Shown here in pieces: positions 14,146 through 14,346 of a DNA stretch of 14,346 nucleotides. Made by a program: the position numbers and the translations under genes. The DNA comes from JASHVB01 sp049522565. Its GTDB lineage: Bacteria; Pseudomonadota; Alphaproteobacteria; Acetobacterales; Acetobacteraceae. The notes below the pieces were generated by a model, which was not told the DNA's origin, searched no databases, and saw only the letters and a list, made by a program, of their open reading frames with translations. Location: the NCBI GenBank assembly GCA_049522565.1, contig JBEKNT010000149.1:1-14346 (forward strand). The letters are read 5' to 3'. Position 1 is the stretch's first letter. The number at the start of each line of letters is the position of its first letter.

Positions 14146-14346
14146 GGCGTGGCTTATTACCTCTCCCGCTACGCGAGAGAGGTCAAGACGCGCAGCGGCG
14201 AGGGTGAGGGCGATCGGGTCGCCCCGCAGCAAACGCAAGCTGCGGGGCGTCCCGAGCGCCCTCACCCTCGCCGCAGCGCGTATTGACCACTACCGCGTAG
14301 CGGGAGAGGTAATAAGCCACGCCAAGTCCACATTCCATGTCACCGG
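14123..14346. repeat. Large inverted repeat, 108-nt arms, overlapping the epimerase start
   Basis: 14123-14230 and 14239-14346 are gapless reverse complements with 10 mismatches in 108 positions and an 8-nt loop. The left arm includes the first 23 nt of the epimerase coding region. The right arm repeats them in the opposite orientation with the start codon changed to AAG and two further A/T changes. Each arm also contains a family B repeat (14159-14217 and 14252-14310) and a CCCCGCAGC/GCTGCGGGG apex. The right arm reaches the window end, so its true limit is unseen. Confidence 0.88.

Noticed and set aside
13219..14286. A 355-codon open frame on + opposite the epimerase
   Set aside because: It is antisense to a complete SDR protein and shows no recognisable domain.

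Overview
The window is GC-rich, densely coded DNA. It looks like an alphaproteobacterial chromosome, possibly Rhodospirillales/Acetobacteraceae-like. This assignment rests on base composition, the style of the intergenic palindromic repeats, consensus FNR/FixK-type sites and protein families; no rRNA or other marker gene is present to confirm it. No tRNA, CRISPR array, transposase or phage gene was seen.

Layout: (1) 1-100, palindromic repeats, then an AMP-forming acyl-CoA synthetase on + (101-1792). (2) 1849-2822, a nest of three very small helical proteins. Two are clear paralogs on the - strand, each with an FNR/FixK-type box about 65 bp upstream of its start. A third, looser relative is divergent on +. 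(3) 3010-5231 (+), a family 4 glycosyltransferase translationally coupled to a FemAB/BioF2-like GNAT acyltransferase. (4) 5292-9636 (-), a catabolic-looking block: acyl-CoA dehydrogenase-like flavoprotein, carboxymuconolactone-decarboxylase family protein, cupin-like protein and, beyond an inverted-repeat element, a GMC (choline-dehydrogenase-like) oxidoreductase. (5) 9637-10069, a gene-free stretch with one palindrome. (6) 10070-14145 (-), a surface-polysaccharide-type cluster read as NAD-dependent sugar epimerase, YdcF/DUF218 membrane protein, GNAT acyltransferase (ATGA overlap with YdcF) and a second family 4 glycosyltransferase. (7) 14123-14346, a 108-nt-arm inverted repeat whose right arm carries a degraded mirror copy of the epimerase start.

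The two glycan modules (3 and 6) both pair one family 4 glycosyltransferase with one FemAB/BioF2-like acyltransferase, on opposite strands, and flank the catabolic block. The epimerase could supply a nucleotide sugar, the glycosyltransferases could extend a glycan and the GNAT proteins could acylate it; this is inference from families. The catabolic block and the acyl-CoA synthetase are consistent with oxidation and CoA activation of an organic acid or alcohol, but no substrate can be read from sequence.

Three families of intergenic palindromes punctuate the window. One family occurs five times among the glycan genes, and one of its copies is translated as the C-terminus of an acyltransferase. 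The most interesting features are the FNR-box/twin-small-protein locus and the large terminal inverted repeat.
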